A stretch of 64,000 bases of DNA from Aliiroseovarius sediminis (GCF_022678485.1 NZ_JALBYP010000035.1:62001-126000), one strand, 5' to 3'. Positions 1 through 9,602 are shown, counted from the first letter of the stretch. The notes: generated by a model from the sequence alone, not told the origin. Made by a program: numbers and translations.

Positions 1-1985
1 AGCACTGCGACGGCCACTATCCCGGCACTGATCGCCCGTTTGGTGGATCGCCGCCACAGACGGCCCGAGACCCACAAGCTGGCAAACACGTCCAGCGCGC
101 CAAGGATCAGCGCGGCGGCCAGAAGATAGGGTGCCAGAGGACGAGCCGCGCCCATCTCGTCCCAAGTTGGCGTAATCCGGGCGGGCCATACCGCGGGCGA
201 CATCTGCGCATCCGGACCCAACGTATTGACCGCCAGCACGCGGTCATCGTCGACATACAGGCCCGGTGGCACCTCGGCCCGCGCGCCTTCCAGAAGCTGG
301 GGCCCATCGACCCCTACCTGCGCGCCGCCCGGTCCAAGCTGGCCGAACGCATCCAGCAGCCGGTCAGCCTGCCACTGCGTGCCTTCAAGCGCCTGCGCCT
401 TGATCTGTCCGGGTCGGGTCGAGACCGCGAGCCGCTCGAGCATTTGAACAAACAAACCCGACAGCGCCAGCGACGACCATTCCGCATTGGCCGAGATATG
501 AAACAGCACCACCTGCCCGTCACCCAGCGCCTTGCGGGTCACAAGCGGCGTCCCATCGGCCAGCGACGCGATGGTGCGGTCCGCTAGATCGGGGCCCGGT
601 TCAGCCAGGATTTGGGCGCGGACAAACACGTCTTCGGGCACCGACAGCCCGAAAAAGGGCGAGGTTTCGGGAAACGGTGCCAGCGCGCGGGGGGCGCCCC
701 AGCTCATCGCGCCGCCAACCACCCGACCGCCTGACCGCAGGGGCACGGGCAACAGGATATCCTCGACCCCGCGTCCGGTATCCGCTGCGGCCAGCCGGGG
801 CCCGGCAAAGCGCAGCAAAAGCCCGCCCTCGGCGACCCAGGCGGCCAGTGCCTTCTGATCAGCCTCGGCAAGGCTGGACACGTCAGGCAGGATCACCACC
901 TCGGGCCCCGCGTCGACCAGGATCGGGATGGCGTCATCCTCGATCACCTCGGCGGACGGAACCAGCGCCTCGCGCAGATAATGCAGGGGGGACAGAAGCT
1001 CCAGCCCCTCGCGCGATTGGGTGCCGGTCAAAAGCGCAACGCGGCGGCGGCGCAGGCTGTCGTCAGCCAATGTCACCGCGCCCGATGCACGATGATCGGT
1101 CAGTTGAAATCGGGTGATGCGGTTGCGCAGCTCGGGCGGCAAGGTCATCTGCGCCTTGGCGCGCGTGGAGCCAGCCGTGAAGGTCACTGGGGCCGAGGCC
1201 AGCACCCGTTCCACTCCGGTCGGATCGGGGCCGATACCCTGCACTGATAGCGTGGCCCCCTGCCCCGATACGCTGCGCAGGGCTTCGACGACCAACGCGC
1301 CGTCCTGCGGGGTCGCAGGCAAAAGACCGTATCGAGGCGCGGTGGGCTGTAAGACCTCGACCTTACCCTTGGCTTCGAACGCGGCCAAAAGATCGGCGCG
1401 TCCGTCGCGGGTCAGACCATCCGACAGCCAGACAGTATCAGCGCCCTCTACATTCGCGGCCCAACTGGGCGCGACCCCGTATGGCGCATCCCAAGACACC
1501 GGGGCCAATCCGGGCAAACGTGCACGCCAATCCCGGGCGCTGAGCCATTGCGGCACAGGCGTGTCGTCCTTTGTCACCTGGTGCGACAGAACCACCGCAA
1601 CGGTGCGCCCAGCCTGTGCGGCTTGGTCCAAGTGCCCCTTGATCGCATTTATACGCTGGGGCCAATCAGATGCCGCTGGCCAATGGGCATCGACGAAAAT
1701 CAGAAGCGGACCACGCCCCGGTTGGCGGGTGTCAGGGTTCAGGACCGGCCCCGCGAACCCAAGGATCAGCGCCGCAACCGCCAGCAAGCGCAACAAAAGC
1801 AACCACCACGGTGTCCGGTCGCTTTGCGCATCACGATCTTCCAACCCCAACAGCAGCGTGACCGCGGGGAACCGCCGCCGGATCGGCGCAGGTGGCACCG
1901 CGCGCAAAAGCCACCACAGAACCGGCAGCGCGGCCAGAGCGGCCAGCAGCCACGGGGTCGTGAAGGCAAGGGGCAGGCCAAACAT
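1..1985 (-). CDS. BatA-domain / DUF4159-type membrane protein, partial (C-terminus off the window)
   Basis: An open frame runs leftward from ATG 1985 to the edge with no stop. It overlaps the DUF58 stop codon (TGATG). The N-terminus has two closely spaced membrane segments, beginning MFGLPLAFTTPWLLAAL and then WWLLLLRLLAVAALILGFAG near residues 60-80. This is the double-anchor BatA N-terminal domain of aerotolerance-type proteins. The rest is a long periplasmic or extracytoplasmic region with alternating beta-like and VWA/DUF4159-like sequence. In the family such proteins sit behind MoxR and DUF58 proteins and are thought to act with them in envelope maturation or stress resistance; the exact function is unknown. 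Family members are often about 900 residues, so roughly a quarter is probably missing. Confidence 0.85.
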   Translation of the reverse strand, partial: MFGLPLAFTTPWLLAALAALPVLWWLLRAVPPAPIRRRFPAVTLLLGLEDRDAQSDRTPWWLLLLRLLAVAALILGFAGPVLNPDTRQPGRGPLLIFVDAHWPAASDWPQRINAIKGHLDQAAQAGRTVAVVLSHQVTKDDTPVPQWLSARDWRARLPGLAPVSWDAPYGVAPSWAANVEGADTVWLSDGLTRDGRADLLAAFEAKGKVEVLQPTAPRYGLLPATPQDGALVVEALRSVSGQGATLSVQGIGPDPTGVERVLASAPVTFTAGSTRAKAQMTLPPELRNRITRFQLTDHRASGAVTLADDSLRRRRVALLTGTQSREGLELLSPLHYLREALVPSAEVIEDDAIPILVDAGPEVVILPDVSSLAEADQKALAAWVAEGGLLLRFAGPRLAAADTGRGVEDILLPVPLRSGGRVVGGAMSWGAPRALAPFPETSPFFGLSVPEDVFVRAQILAEPGPDLADRTIASLADGTPLVTRKALGDGQVVLFHISANAEWSSLALSGLFVQMLERLAVSTRPGQIKAQALEGTQWQADRLLDAFGQLGPGGAQVGVDGPQLLEGARAEVPPGLYVDDDRVLAVNTLGPDAQMSPAVWPARITPTWDEMGAARPLAPYLLAAALILGALDVFASLWVSGRLWRRSTKRAISAGIVAVAV

Positions 1986-2842
1986 CACCTGTGTCCTTCA
2001 ATCGCGTGGTAAAGCCACAAAAGCGCGGCGCTGTCGGCGTCGCCCGTGTGGTGGGTGTGAAACTGCCAACCCGTCTGGCGCGCAAGGTCAGACAGTTCAG
2101 CTTTGCGGGCGGCCAGTCGGGCCAGATAACGGTCGCGCAACTCGTGCGCCTCAAGCGTGTCGTGTTCCAGGCTGCCGGTCATGTCCTCGAAAATCATGCG
2201 TCCGTGGAAGGGAAAGCCCTCTTCCACCGGGTCGAGGATTTGAAACAATACACCGGTGACACCGCGATCGGCGGCGCGGGTGACAGCACGGCGAACGGGT
2301 TGGGTATCGCCCAGAAAGTCCGACAGGAACACCGCGCGGGAACGGGCGGGAAGTTCTGCAAAATCGGCATCGGGTGGCGACTGCAGGGCCCCGGCCAAGC
2401 GCGACAGGGCAAGCTCTCCGCGACCGGCGGGCGCGGGGCTGGTGGCAAGCCCGACCCGTTCGCCCCCCCTGACCAGAAGCACGGCCAGCGCCATCGCGAT
2501 CAACCGCGCCACATCACCCTTGCGAGGCAGATCAGCCGATGAGCAAAAGTCCATCGAGGCCGCAGGCTCCACCCAAAACAACACGCTTTGCGCCGCTTGC
2601 CATTCCTTTTCCTGAACATAGTGGTGGTCAGATCGGGCCGAGCGGCGCCAGTCGATCCGGTGAGCGGGATCACCGGGCTGGGCGGGACGAAATTGCCAGA
2701 ACGCATCCCCCTGCCCCGGTTTGCGTCGCCCATGTTCGCCCAACTCGACACTGGCCGCCAAATGCCGGGCGCGTGCCAGAAGGGGCGGCAGCCGCTGGGC
2801 CAACCCCTCGGCACGGCTGCGCAATGTCGGATCGGGGGTCAC
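1985..2842 (-). CDS. DUF58 domain-containing protein
   Basis: The 285-residue protein carries the DUF58 signature around residues 55-90 (RIDWRRSARSDHHYVQEKEW), followed by a VWA-like fold (VLFWVEPAASMDF and later LSDFLGD). Its start ATG lies inside the end of the moxR gene (4-nt overlap), and its stop overlaps the start of the BatA-type gene. This fixes a translationally coupled moxR-DUF58-batA operon. DUF58 proteins are presumed partners of MoxR ATPases, which may remodel them through the VWA-like domain. No enzymatic function is established. There is no signal peptide, so a cytoplasmic location is expected. Confidence 0.9.
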   Translation of the reverse strand: MTPDPTLRSRAEGLAQRLPPLLARARHLAASVELGEHGRRKPGQGDAFWQFRPAQPGDPAHRIDWRRSARSDHHYVQEKEWQAAQSVLFWVEPAASMDFCSSADLPRKGDVARLIAMALAVLLVRGGERVGLATSPAPAGRGELALSRLAGALQSPPDADFAELPARSRAVFLSDFLGDTQPVRRAVTRAADRGVTGVLFQILDPVEEGFPFHGRMIFEDMTGSLEHDTLEAHELRDRYLARLAARKAELSDLARQTGWQFHTHHTGDADSAALLWLYHAIEGHR

Positions 2843-3843
2843 GCGGCGGCCTGCGTGCGCGTGGTCTGATCAACCACCGCGTCGATCACATCGGCAAGAT
2901 GATGCCCCCCGGCACGTGCGCCATAGCTTAGCGCCATACGGTGGCTGAGAACCGGGCGGGCAAGCGCGCGCACGTCGTCGATGCCCGGCGCCAGCCGCCC
3001 ATCAATCAGCGCGCGCGCGCGTGTCAAAAGCATGAGGGCCTGAGCCGCCCGCGACCCCGGCCCCCAACTGACGGTTTCGCGCACGATTTGCGCAGCACTG
3101 TCATCATCGGGCCGACAGGCGCGCACCAGGTCAAGGATCGCATCAACCACGTTTTCACCAACCGGCATCCGGCGCAAAAGCTTCTGCGCGGCGACAAGTT
3201 CCGCTGCTGAAAAGACCGGTTCGGCCTGTGCGTCCTCGGTGCCTGTGGTGGCCAGCAAAATATCACGCTCGGCATCGCGGTCGGGATAGCCCACATCGAC
3301 CTGCAACAGGAAACGGTCCAACTGCGCCTCGGGCAGCGGATAGGTGCCTTCCTGCTCCAATGGGTTTTGCGTGGCGAGGACATGGAAGGGGGCGGCCAGT
3401 TCATGGGTCTGACCCACGACCGACACCTGATGTTCCTGCATCGCCTGAAGCAGCGCCGATTGGGTGCGCGGGCTGGCGCGGTTGATCTCGTCTGCCAACA
3501 GAAGCTGACAGAAGATCGGGCCTTTCAGGAACCGAAACGAGCGTGTCCCTTCGGCGCTTTCCTCCAGCACTTCAGCGCCAAGAATATCTGAAGGCATCAG
3601 GTCGGGCGTGAACTGTATGCGCCCCTCGTGCAGGCCCATCACTGTGGACAGCGTTTCCACCAGCCGCGTCTTGCCCAGCCCCGGCAGCCCGATCAAAAGC
3701 GCGTGTCCACCAGCCAGAAGCGCAGACAGCGTCAGGTCAACCACCTGTTCCTGCCCGATAATCCGACGCGCAATCACCGACTTTGCGCGCGAAAGCGTAT
3801 CGCCCAGCGCCTCTATCTCGTTCACAAGGGGGTCGTTGGTCAT
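2839..3843 (-). CDS. MoxR-family AAA+ ATPase
   Basis: This 334-residue AAA+ protein has Walker [16 protein letters not shown] near residue 55 and Walker [21 protein letters not shown] near residue 115. A sensor-1-like segment ([20 protein letters not shown]) and the C-terminal lid typical of MoxR follow. MoxR proteins act as chaperone-like ATPases on VWA-domain partners, and the next two genes encode such partners (DUF58 and BatA types). It is the first gene of the operon. A 59-nt gap separates it from a divergent DUF1285 gene, and this pairing is familiar from Rhodobacteraceae. Length and motifs are normal. Confidence 0.93.
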   Translation of the reverse strand: MTNDPLVNEIEALGDTLSRAKSVIARRIIGQEQVVDLTLSALLAGGHALLIGLPGLGKTRLVETLSTVMGLHEGRIQFTPDLMPSDILGAEVLEESAEGTRSFRFLKGPIFCQLLLADEINRASPRTQSALLQAMQEHQVSVVGQTHELAAPFHVLATQNPLEQEGTYPLPEAQLDRFLLQVDVGYPDRDAERDILLATTGTEDAQAEPVFSAAELVAAQKLLRRMPVGENVVDAILDLVRACRPDDDSAAQIVRETVSWGPGSRAAQALMLLTRARALIDGRLAPGIDDVRALARPVLSHRMALSYGARAGGHHLADVIDAVVDQTTRTQAAA

Positions 3844-3902
3844 GGAAAAATCTCCGCAGCACTATTACATTTCATTAAACGGCAAACGCATCGGGGGAAC
3901 AA
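3844..3902. promoter_or_regulatory. Short divergent intergenic region between moxR and DUF1285 genes
   Basis: Only 59 bases separate the two divergent start codons, so both promoters and ribosome binding sites must overlap here. A purine-rich stretch (GGGGGAACAA) precedes the plus-strand ATG at 3903. The AT-rich centre (ACTATTACATTTCATTAAAC) could hold back-to-back -10 elements. No clear operator was seen. Confidence 0.5.
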
Positions 3903-4523
3903 ATGACAAAAGCGGCAAGTGACGGAAAATCGCCGGAAAAAGACGCCACCGGCAAGAACATGACCGAGGCATTGGCCGATGCAGCCCGCAAGGCGGGGAA
4001 AAAAGGTCCGCCGCCCGTGCATCTGTGGAACCCCGAATTCAGCGGCGATCTGGACATGCGGATCGCGCGGGATGGGACTTGGTTTTACCTTGGCACCCCC
4101 ATCGGGCGGCACGAGTTGGTGAAGCTGTTTTCTTCCATCATTCGCAAGGACGGCGACGACTATTTCCTTGTCACACCGGTCGAAAAGGTGGGAATCACCG
4201 TGGACGACGCGCCCTTCGTCGCCGTCGACTTCGAGGCGTCAGGCAAGGGCCGCAACCAAGTGCTGACCTTCACCACCAATGTGGGCGATGAAACCGTGGC
4301 GGGGCCGGATGCACCCATCCGCATCGAGCGCGACCCTGAAACCGGCGAGCCGTCACCCTATGTGCTGGTGCGCGTCAATCTTGAGGCTCTGATCGACCGC
4401 AAAAGCTTCTATCGTCTGATCGATCTTGGTGCGCATGAAGAACACGAAGGCGATCAGTGGTTCGGACTGTGGTCCAGCGGCGTCTTTTTCCCGATTATCC
4501 CATCGAAGGAATTGAAGGTCTGA
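3903..4523 (+). CDS. DUF1285 domain-containing protein
   Basis: This 206-residue cytoplasmic protein has a charged N-terminal tail (residues 1-35) followed by the DUF1285 core. Recognisable segments are HLWNPEFSGDLDMRIARDGT, WFYLGTPIGRHELVKLFSSI and the closing part with HEEHEGDQWFGLWSSGVFFP. Structures are known for the family but the biochemical role is not. Conservation next to moxR in this bacterial group suggests a linked housekeeping or envelope function, which is only inference from position. The length is typical and nothing looks broken. Confidence 0.85.
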   Translation: MTKAASDGKSPEKDATGKNMTEALADAARKAGKKGPPPVHLWNPEFSGDLDMRIARDGTWFYLGTPIGRHELVKLFSSIIRKDGDDYFLVTPVEKVGITVDDAPFVAVDFEASGKGRNQVLTFTTNVGDETVAGPDAPIRIERDPETGEPSPYVLVRVNLEALIDRKSFYRLIDLGAHEEHEGDQWFGLWSSGVFFPIIPSKELKV

Positions 4524-4567
4524 CAATATACCTCGCCCCGCCCGCGCTCTTGGGCTAGGACACCGGC

Positions 4568-5689
4568 ATGAGCAGCTTGAACAATCTTGAAATTTTCCTT
4601 GTCGCCCCGCCGGGCTTGGAACCCGTGCTGGCGGATGAGGCTCGCGCCGCAGGTTTCGCCACCCCCACTGCCGGCCCCGGTGGTGTTACAACTCATGGCG
4701 GCTGGGACGAAGTCTGGCGCGCCAACCTGACCCTGCGCGGGGCCACACGTGTGCTTGTGCGGCTGGGCAGCTTTCGGGCGTTTCACTTGGCGCAGTTGGA
4801 CAAACGGGCACGGAAGTTTCCGTGGGGCGATTTCCTGCGCCCCGATACACCAGTCAGGGTCGAGGCCGTGTGCAAACGGTCAAAGATCTATCACCACAAG
4901 GCCGCCGCCCAACGGATTGAAACCGCGATCAGGGAAGAGCTGGGCGCGCTCGTGTCAAAAGACGCAGCGCTGGTTCTAAAGGTGCGGATCGACGACAATC
5001 TGGTGACGATCAGCCTCGATAGCTCGGGCGAGAGCCTGCACAAACGGGGCTACAAGACGGCCACCGGCAAGGCCCCGATGCGCGAGACTTTGGCGGCCCT
5101 GTTTCTGAAGGCCGCGGGTTATGACGGACGCGAGGCAGTTTTGGACCCGATGTGCGGGTCGGGCACCTTTCTGATCGAGGCGGCCGAGATGTCAGTGGGT
5201 TTGCTGCCCGGTCGCGCCCGCGACTTTGCGTTTCAGCAACTGGCCAGCTTTGATGCCAATGCCTTCGCGAAAATGAAAGCGGCGGCTAAGGTCGATGTCA
5301 CGTCCAGCACGCCCCGCTTTTTCGGGTCTGACCGCAATGCCGGCGCGATTGCCAACAGCCAACAGAATGCCGAAGCCGCCGGGGTCGCCCTGCTGACCGT
5401 TTTTACAGAAGCCACGATCAGTGACCTGCAACGCCCAGACACGCGCCCCGGTTTGGTGATTGTAAACCCGCCATATGGCGGCCGAATCGGCAATAAGAAA
5501 TTGCTTTTCGCGCTCTATGGCACATTGGGTAAAGTGCTGGCCGAACGGTTCGCGGGGTGGCGCGTGGCAATCATCACCAGCGATGGCGGGCTTGCCAAGG
5601 CGACCGGTCTGCCCTTTTTGCCGCCCGGACCTCCGGTTGATCATGGCGGCACCAAGGTCAAGCTCTACCAGACCGACACGTTACCATGA
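4568..5689 (+). CDS. THUMP-domain class I SAM-dependent RNA methyltransferase
   Basis: The 373-residue protein begins with a THUMP RNA-binding region (about residues 60-160, with VEAVCKRSKIYHHKAAAQRI). A Rossmann methyltransferase domain follows. Its SAM-binding motif DPMCGSGTFLIEAAEM lies near residue 198 and the catalytic NPPYGGRIG motif near residue 300. NPPY in this family marks N2-guanine methylation, as in RlmL/RlmK and Trm14-like enzymes, so the substrate is probably rRNA or tRNA. It lacks the second methyltransferase module of E. coli RlmKL. It stands alone, followed by a strong terminator. Confidence 0.9.
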   Translation: MSSLNNLEIFLVAPPGLEPVLADEARAAGFATPTAGPGGVTTHGGWDEVWRANLTLRGATRVLVRLGSFRAFHLAQLDKRARKFPWGDFLRPDTPVRVEAVCKRSKIYHHKAAAQRIETAIREELGALVSKDAALVLKVRIDDNLVTISLDSSGESLHKRGYKTATGKAPMRETLAALFLKAAGYDGREAVLDPMCGSGTFLIEAAEMSVGLLPGRARDFAFQQLASFDANAFAKMKAAAKVDVTSSTPRFFGSDRNAGAIANSQQNAEAAGVALLTVFTEATISDLQRPDTRPGLVIVNPPYGGRIGNKKLLFALYGTLGKVLAERFAGWRVAIITSDGGLAKATGLPFLPPGPPVDHGGTKVKLYQTDTLP

Positions 5690-5696
5690 CCTAAGA

Positions 5697-5718
5697 AAGC
5701 CGGGGTTTTTCCCGGCTT
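5697..5718. terminator. Bidirectional intrinsic terminator
   Basis: An 8-bp perfect stem (AAGCCGGG paired with CCCGGCTT) has a GTTTTT loop. It lies between the convergent methyltransferase gene and the minus-strand binding-protein gene. A/T-rich flanks on both sides make it plausible in both directions. Confidence 0.75.
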
Positions 5719-5747
5719 CTCATTAGCGTGGCCTAGATCTGAGCTGT

Positions 5748-6521
5748 TCAAAATCCCCACTTCGCAGCAAGATCGGTGAAAAACCCCTTTGATGACTTCA
5801 ACGCCACCCAGTTGTTTACATAGTTGATCCAAACCTGATCGTTTTGCGGCAACATCATCGCAATCGGCGTTGGCGCGCGGGGCGTTTCCACTGGAATTTC
5901 TGTGACTTGCGGGAATTTCTCTTTCAATGTTGCGCCTTCGATGTTCGACGTGATGAAGACATCTGCGCGTCCCGCTATCACCTCTTGATAGCCACGCGCC
6001 GGGGCTTCGACGACCTTGATATCTGCATCGGGGAACCATTCACGGACCATCATCTCGAACGACGTGCCAAGCGTTGTTGATACCTTCACCTCGGGTTTGT
6101 TAATGGTGTCCCAGCCATCGTAATTCGCGGACTTGTCAGACGTCGTGAACGGCAGGATCTGAACCGCGATGTAGGGGTCTGAGTAGCCCGCGACCTTCAT
6201 GCGCGACGGCGAGATAGAGGCCGACCCGGTCATGTGATACTTGCCCGCGACGATCCCGTTCACCAGCGTTTTCCAGTCCGTCGGGACGAATTCAACCTCG
6301 ACCTCAAGATCTTTGGCAAGCTCGGTCATGACGTCGATGTCATAGCCACGATAGTTATCGGTCGCGGGGTCTTTCATGGTCATCGGGTTCCAGTCGCCCG
6401 TGGTGCCAACCTTCAGGACCCCGCCAGAAAGAATATCGTTGAGCGCCGACTGGGCCTGCGCCCCGCTAGCCAGCATCGTGATTGCCAGAAGCCCGGCTCC
6501 CAGAGTTCGCAGAAAATTCAT
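5748..6521 (-). CDS. Periplasmic amino acid-type binding protein (PheC-like branch possible)
   Basis: A family 3 solute-binding protein of about 257 residues with a clear Sec signal peptide ending SGAQAQ near residue 24. The start was set at ATG 6521 because AAAGGA lies about 10 nt upstream; an in-frame upstream start gives only a charged tail. The mature N-terminus ([14 protein letters not shown], then [14 protein letters not shown]) resembles the clade that includes cyclohexadienyl dehydratase (PheC). The segment [10 protein letters not shown] aligns by eye with the PheC active-site region. It may therefore be a binding protein or a PheC-like dehydratase. The adjacent divergent ATPase and permease favour transport. 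Confidence 0.82.
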   Translation of the reverse strand: MNFLRTLGAGLLAITMLASGAQAQSALNDILSGGVLKVGTTGDWNPMTMKDPATDNYRGYDIDVMTELAKDLEVEVEFVPTDWKTLVNGIVAGKYHMTGSASISPSRMKVAGYSDPYIAVQILPFTTSDKSANYDGWDTINKPEVKVSTTLGTSFEMMVREWFPDADIKVVEAPARGYQEVIAGRADVFITSNIEGATLKEKFPQVTEIPVETPRAPTPIAMMLPQNDQVWINYVNNWVALKSSKGFFTDLAAKWGF

Positions 6522-6651
6522 CGCACGCGTGTCCTTTTTGGTGGTTATCAAGTTTGGAGCATGTCCATATACAGTAGATACCTTACGAGGCCGGGCAGCA
6601 CTTGGATGTGGTGCTCACAATCAGTTGAACAGATCACGGACAAAAGAACCA
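6522..6651. promoter_or_regulatory. Divergent promoter region of the amino acid ABC system
   Basis: The 130 bases between the divergent binding-protein and ATPase genes must carry both promoters. The minus-strand ribosome site (AAAGGA) is evident at the left end. The right end gives only a weak purine match (GGACAAAAGAA) before the GTG start at 6652. I found no convincing palindromic operator. Confidence 0.5.
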
Positions 6652-7389
6652 GTGGCGAACATTGACCAAGGCACCCACGCGATAACGTTGCAAGACGTGA
6701 GCAAGTGGTATGATGACTTTCAGGTGTTGAGTGACGTGACCCTGACAGTTGATCCCGGTGAAAAGCTGGTGATCTGTGGTCCCTCGGGGTCAGGGAAATC
6801 AACGGTCGTACGCCTTTTGGCTGGGTTAGAGGCGCACCAATCCGGAACGATCCGCGTCTATGGTCGCCCTGTGGGCGCACAGGGGCGCGGCGATGTCGGT
6901 ATGGTGTTTCAGCAGTTCAACCTGTTTCCACATCTGACGGTATTGGAGAATTTGATGCTTGGCCCGGTTCGCGCTATGGGAACGTCGCGACGCGACGCCC
7001 GCGACCGCGCGATGGCCTATCTTGAACGTGTCCGCATTCCAGAACAGGCCAACAAACGCCCCGGCCAATTATCAGGCGGACAACAGCAGCGCGTCGCAAT
7101 CGCACGTTCGCTGTGCATGGACCCCAAGCTAATGCTGTTTGACGAACCGACCTCAGCGCTGGACCCGGAAATGATTGCTGAGGTGCTGGAGGTGATGGAA
7201 GATTTGGCGCGCGACGGCATGACCATGATCTGCGTGACCCACGAAATGGGCTTCGCGCGCCGCGTAGCAGACCGGATCGCCTTTATGGATGGCGGCCAGA
7301 TAGTCGAGGTTGACACACCCGAGGTCGCCTTTTCGGCCCCGAAATCAGCGCGTTTCGCACTGTTCCTTGACAAGATTCTGAAACACTGA
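6652..7389 (+). CDS. Polar amino acid ABC transporter ATP-binding protein
   Basis: A standard 245-residue ATPase of the HisP/GlnQ type. Walker A is [11 protein letters not shown], the Q-loop region is [16 protein letters not shown], the signature LSGGQQQR, Walker [13 protein letters not shown] and the switch histidine is in [10 protein letters not shown]. The start is taken as GTG 6652; a longer in-frame extension exists but overlaps the divergent promoter and has no family similarity. The permease gene follows 8 nt downstream, and the binding protein is encoded divergently, making a complete importer. The A/C/D-loop motifs are intact. Confidence 0.93.
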   Translation: MANIDQGTHAITLQDVSKWYDDFQVLSDVTLTVDPGEKLVICGPSGSGKSTVVRLLAGLEAHQSGTIRVYGRPVGAQGRGDVGMVFQQFNLFPHLTVLENLMLGPVRAMGTSRRDARDRAMAYLERVRIPEQANKRPGQLSGGQQQRVAIARSLCMDPKLMLFDEPTSALDPEMIAEVLEVMEDLARDGMTMICVTHEMGFARRVADRIAFMDGGQIVEVDTPEVAFSAPKSARFALFLDKILKH

Positions 7390-7397
7390 GGGGCGTG

Positions 7398-8171
7398 ATG
7401 ATAACCAGAATTCGTCTGTCCGTCGCGCTATTGTCGCTGTGTACATTGGCGGCTTGTTCGGCCCCGGTGGGAACGTGGGGATGGTATGTGATCGACCCAT
7501 TCACACCCACGGGCTGGACCAACATAAAGTTTCTGTTCCGTGGATTTTCATCGACTATCCAGCTTTCAGTCCTTGCGGCGGTGGCGTCGATCATCATCGG
7601 ATTGGTCGTGGCCCTGCCGGCTTTCGCACAAAGCCGCTGGCTGCGCCTTCCCAACCGCATCTATGTCGAATTCATTCGCGCCATCCCCCTGCTGCCAATG
7701 CTGTTTTGGGTTTTTTACGGGCTGCCGGTCGTGCTGCGAACAATGGGCATCAACTTGTCTATTGATCCGTTCTGGGGCGCGGTAATCACCTTGGCCTTGT
7801 CAGACAGCGCATTCACAGCCGAGATTTTCCGATCCGGTATTCAAGCTGTTCCTCGCGGACAAGCCGAAGCCGCGCAAACCATAGGGCTAAGCCGCGCACA
7901 GGCGATGCGTTATGTGATTCTGCCGCAAGCAGTGCGACGCATCCTGCCACCGCTGGCCAACCAGTTCATCTATATCGTGAAAATGTCCGCTTTTGCGTCC
8001 GTCATCGGGATGGAGGAGCTGACCCGCCGCGCCAATGAATTGGTCGTGACCGAATACCGACCACTGGAAATCTACACGCTTCTGATTCTGGAATACCTTG
8101 TGCTGGTGCTGATCATCTCGGCCGGTGTGCGGTGGCTGGAACGTCGGATGAATGCGGATGAAAGCCGCTGA
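7398..8171 (+). CDS. Polar amino acid ABC transporter permease with lipobox-like N-terminus
   Basis: This 257-residue inner-membrane permease has the HisM/GlnP fold and the EAA-type loop EAAQTIGLSRAQAMRYVILP at roughly residues 155-175, which contacts the ATPase. Unusually, the N-terminus reads as a lipoprotein signal peptide (residues 1-22, ending LCTLAACSAP), followed by a short exported-looking segment GTWGWYVIDPFTP before the first permease helix. ATG 7398 directly follows an in-frame GTG at 7395, and either could initiate. The gene ends 15 nt before a convergent exonuclease gene. Confidence 0.9.
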   Translation: MITRIRLSVALLSLCTLAACSAPVGTWGWYVIDPFTPTGWTNIKFLFRGFSSTIQLSVLAAVASIIIGLVVALPAFAQSRWLRLPNRIYVEFIRAIPLLPMLFWVFYGLPVVLRTMGINLSIDPFWGAVITLALSDSAFTAEIFRSGIQAVPRGQAEAAQTIGLSRAQAMRYVILPQAVRRILPPLANQFIYIVKMSAFASVIGMEELTRRANELVVTEYRPLEIYTLLILEYLVLVLIISAGVRWLERRMNADESR

Positions 8172-8186
8172 TTGTCCGCGCGCACG

Positions 8187-9602
8187 TCAATTCAGATCGT
8201 CCAACAACCGCTTGTGCTTCTTCGCTTCTTCAATAGCACCCGCCAAAGTCTCGATCCCGCGGGAATGCAGCATAGCCAACATTTTGCACAGCACCTCGGC
8301 GGTTGCCTGGGCATCACCAAGGGCCGTGTGGCGCAAGTTGGTCGGGATCGTGACGCCCAGACGTTGGCATACGGCATCCAGCGTATGTTCCTCCGTCGTA
8401 CCAAACAAAATCGCCGAGAGCAGCACCGTATCAAGGATCGGATGGCTCCATTCAACGCCGCAATCATTTGCGTGGCGGCGCAAGAAAGCCATGTCGAACG
8501 GCGCGTTATGGGCAACCAGAACCGCACCGCGCGCAAAGTCGTGCAGGTATTTTCCAGCCACCTTAATGGTCGGTTGCCCGCCCACCATCGCGTCGTTCAC
8601 GCCATGAACCTTAGTGGATGACGCGGGGATTCTGATTTCTGGATCAACCAATTGATTGATTATCTCACCCGGTACGATTTTGCCTTTCACAACCCGAACC
8701 GCTCCGATCTGGACCACTTCATCCTTGTGGGGCAACAGCCCTGTGGTTTCAGTATCGAACACGACATAGGTCAGGTCGTTCAGGTGCATATCCATCAGGT
8801 TGTCGGTGGCCTGCCCCTCCATCAAATCAAAATCAAAAACGACAGGGCGGCTTTCATCGGGCGCAATGTTGGCATGCGCGTCGTCGATGGTGACCAGATA
8901 TCCTTCGCCCGGTCCAAGCGGTTTAAGGCGCGTGTCGAATTGTAGTTCGTTGACCGTCGGCAAAGCGTCAAAGCTTTGCTCTAACCCGCTGGAAGCCATC
9001 TTCTTATACGCCGCCAAGAACGCGCCTTTCTGAAAATAATCAAAGATCGATGAGTTCAGGCGCGGTGGACTGACCTGCGACAACACACCTGCCGCCTGCG
9101 TGTCATAAAGCACGATCTGGTGCGAGGCGTTCACCAGGATCATCGCCACCGGGATGTCCGACAAAAGGGCTGTCAGGCGTGCTTTATCAGCCGACAGGCG
9201 CGCCGTTTCCGATGCGACGACGCTGGCCTGATCCATTGTGGTTTTCAAAAGCTGTTCCGACACTGCTTCGGCCGCTGGGGCAAGATCGCCCAAATAACGC
9301 GCGGCGTGCCGGTCGACCCCACCCGCGCCTGCATGGGCGCGCGACCGCAAGCTCGTTGCCAACCGATTGATCGGACGCGCAACATTTTCATCAAACAGAA
9401 ACCAGATCCCGGCAGTCAATGCCAGCAGCCCGAAAGCAGACAGTACGCCCGCGAATACAAAACCTGACGCAACACCCGCACTGCCCGCCCGCGCATATCC
9501 GATGGTCAGCGCAACCGCCACCAGCACCACCCCAGAGACTGCCAGAAACGCGAAAAACAGGAAAATTCGCAAGCGCAAGGACAGGGTGGTCAGGATTTTC
9601 AT
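8187..9602 (-). CDS. Membrane-anchored DEDDh 3'-5' exonuclease (DnaQ-like) with HAMP/PAS-like region
   Basis: The 471-residue protein has two N-terminal membrane helices (about residues 13-39 and 46-70), a HAMP-like linker and a PAS-like central region (ALLSDIPVAMILVNASHQIV near 165). A C-terminal DnaQ-type exonuclease domain follows: ExoI FDTETTG with D283 and E285, ExoII HNAPFDMAFL, ExoIII HTALGDAQAT. All DEDDh residues are visible. Although labelled a polymerase III epsilon-like protein by family, the membrane and sensor-like parts and its position behind the acetate-symporter genes argue for a signalling-linked nuclease and not replication proofreading. Its substrate is unknown. Confidence 0.88.
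   Translation of the reverse strand: MKILTTLSLRLRIFLFFAFLAVSGVVLVAVALTIGYARAGSAGVASGFVFAGVLSAFGLLALTAGIWFLFDENVARPINRLATSLRSRAHAGAGGVDRHAARYLGDLAPAAEAVSEQLLKTTMDQASVVASETARLSADKARLTALLSDIPVAMILVNASHQIVLYDTQAAGVLSQVSPPRLNSSIFDYFQKGAFLAAYKKMASSGLEQSFDALPTVNELQFDTRLKPLGPGEGYLVTIDDAHANIAPDESRPVVFDFDLMEGQATDNLMDMHLNDLTYVVFDTETTGLLPHKDEVVQIGAVRVVKGKIVPGEIINQLVDPEIRIPASSTKVHGVNDAMVGGQPTIKVAGKYLHDFARGAVLVAHNAPFDMAFLRRHANDCGVEWSHPILDTVLLSAILFGTTEEHTLDAVCQRLGVTIPTNLRHTALGDAQATAEVLCKMLAMLHSRGIETLAGAIEEAKKHKRLLDDLN

Noticed and set aside
1114-2259. A 381-codon plus-strand open frame opposite the BatA/DUF58 genes
   Set aside because: It lies entirely opposite strongly supported minus-strand genes; the composition (Arg/Ser/Ala/Gly rich, no domain) is typical of an antisense frame in G+C-rich DNA.
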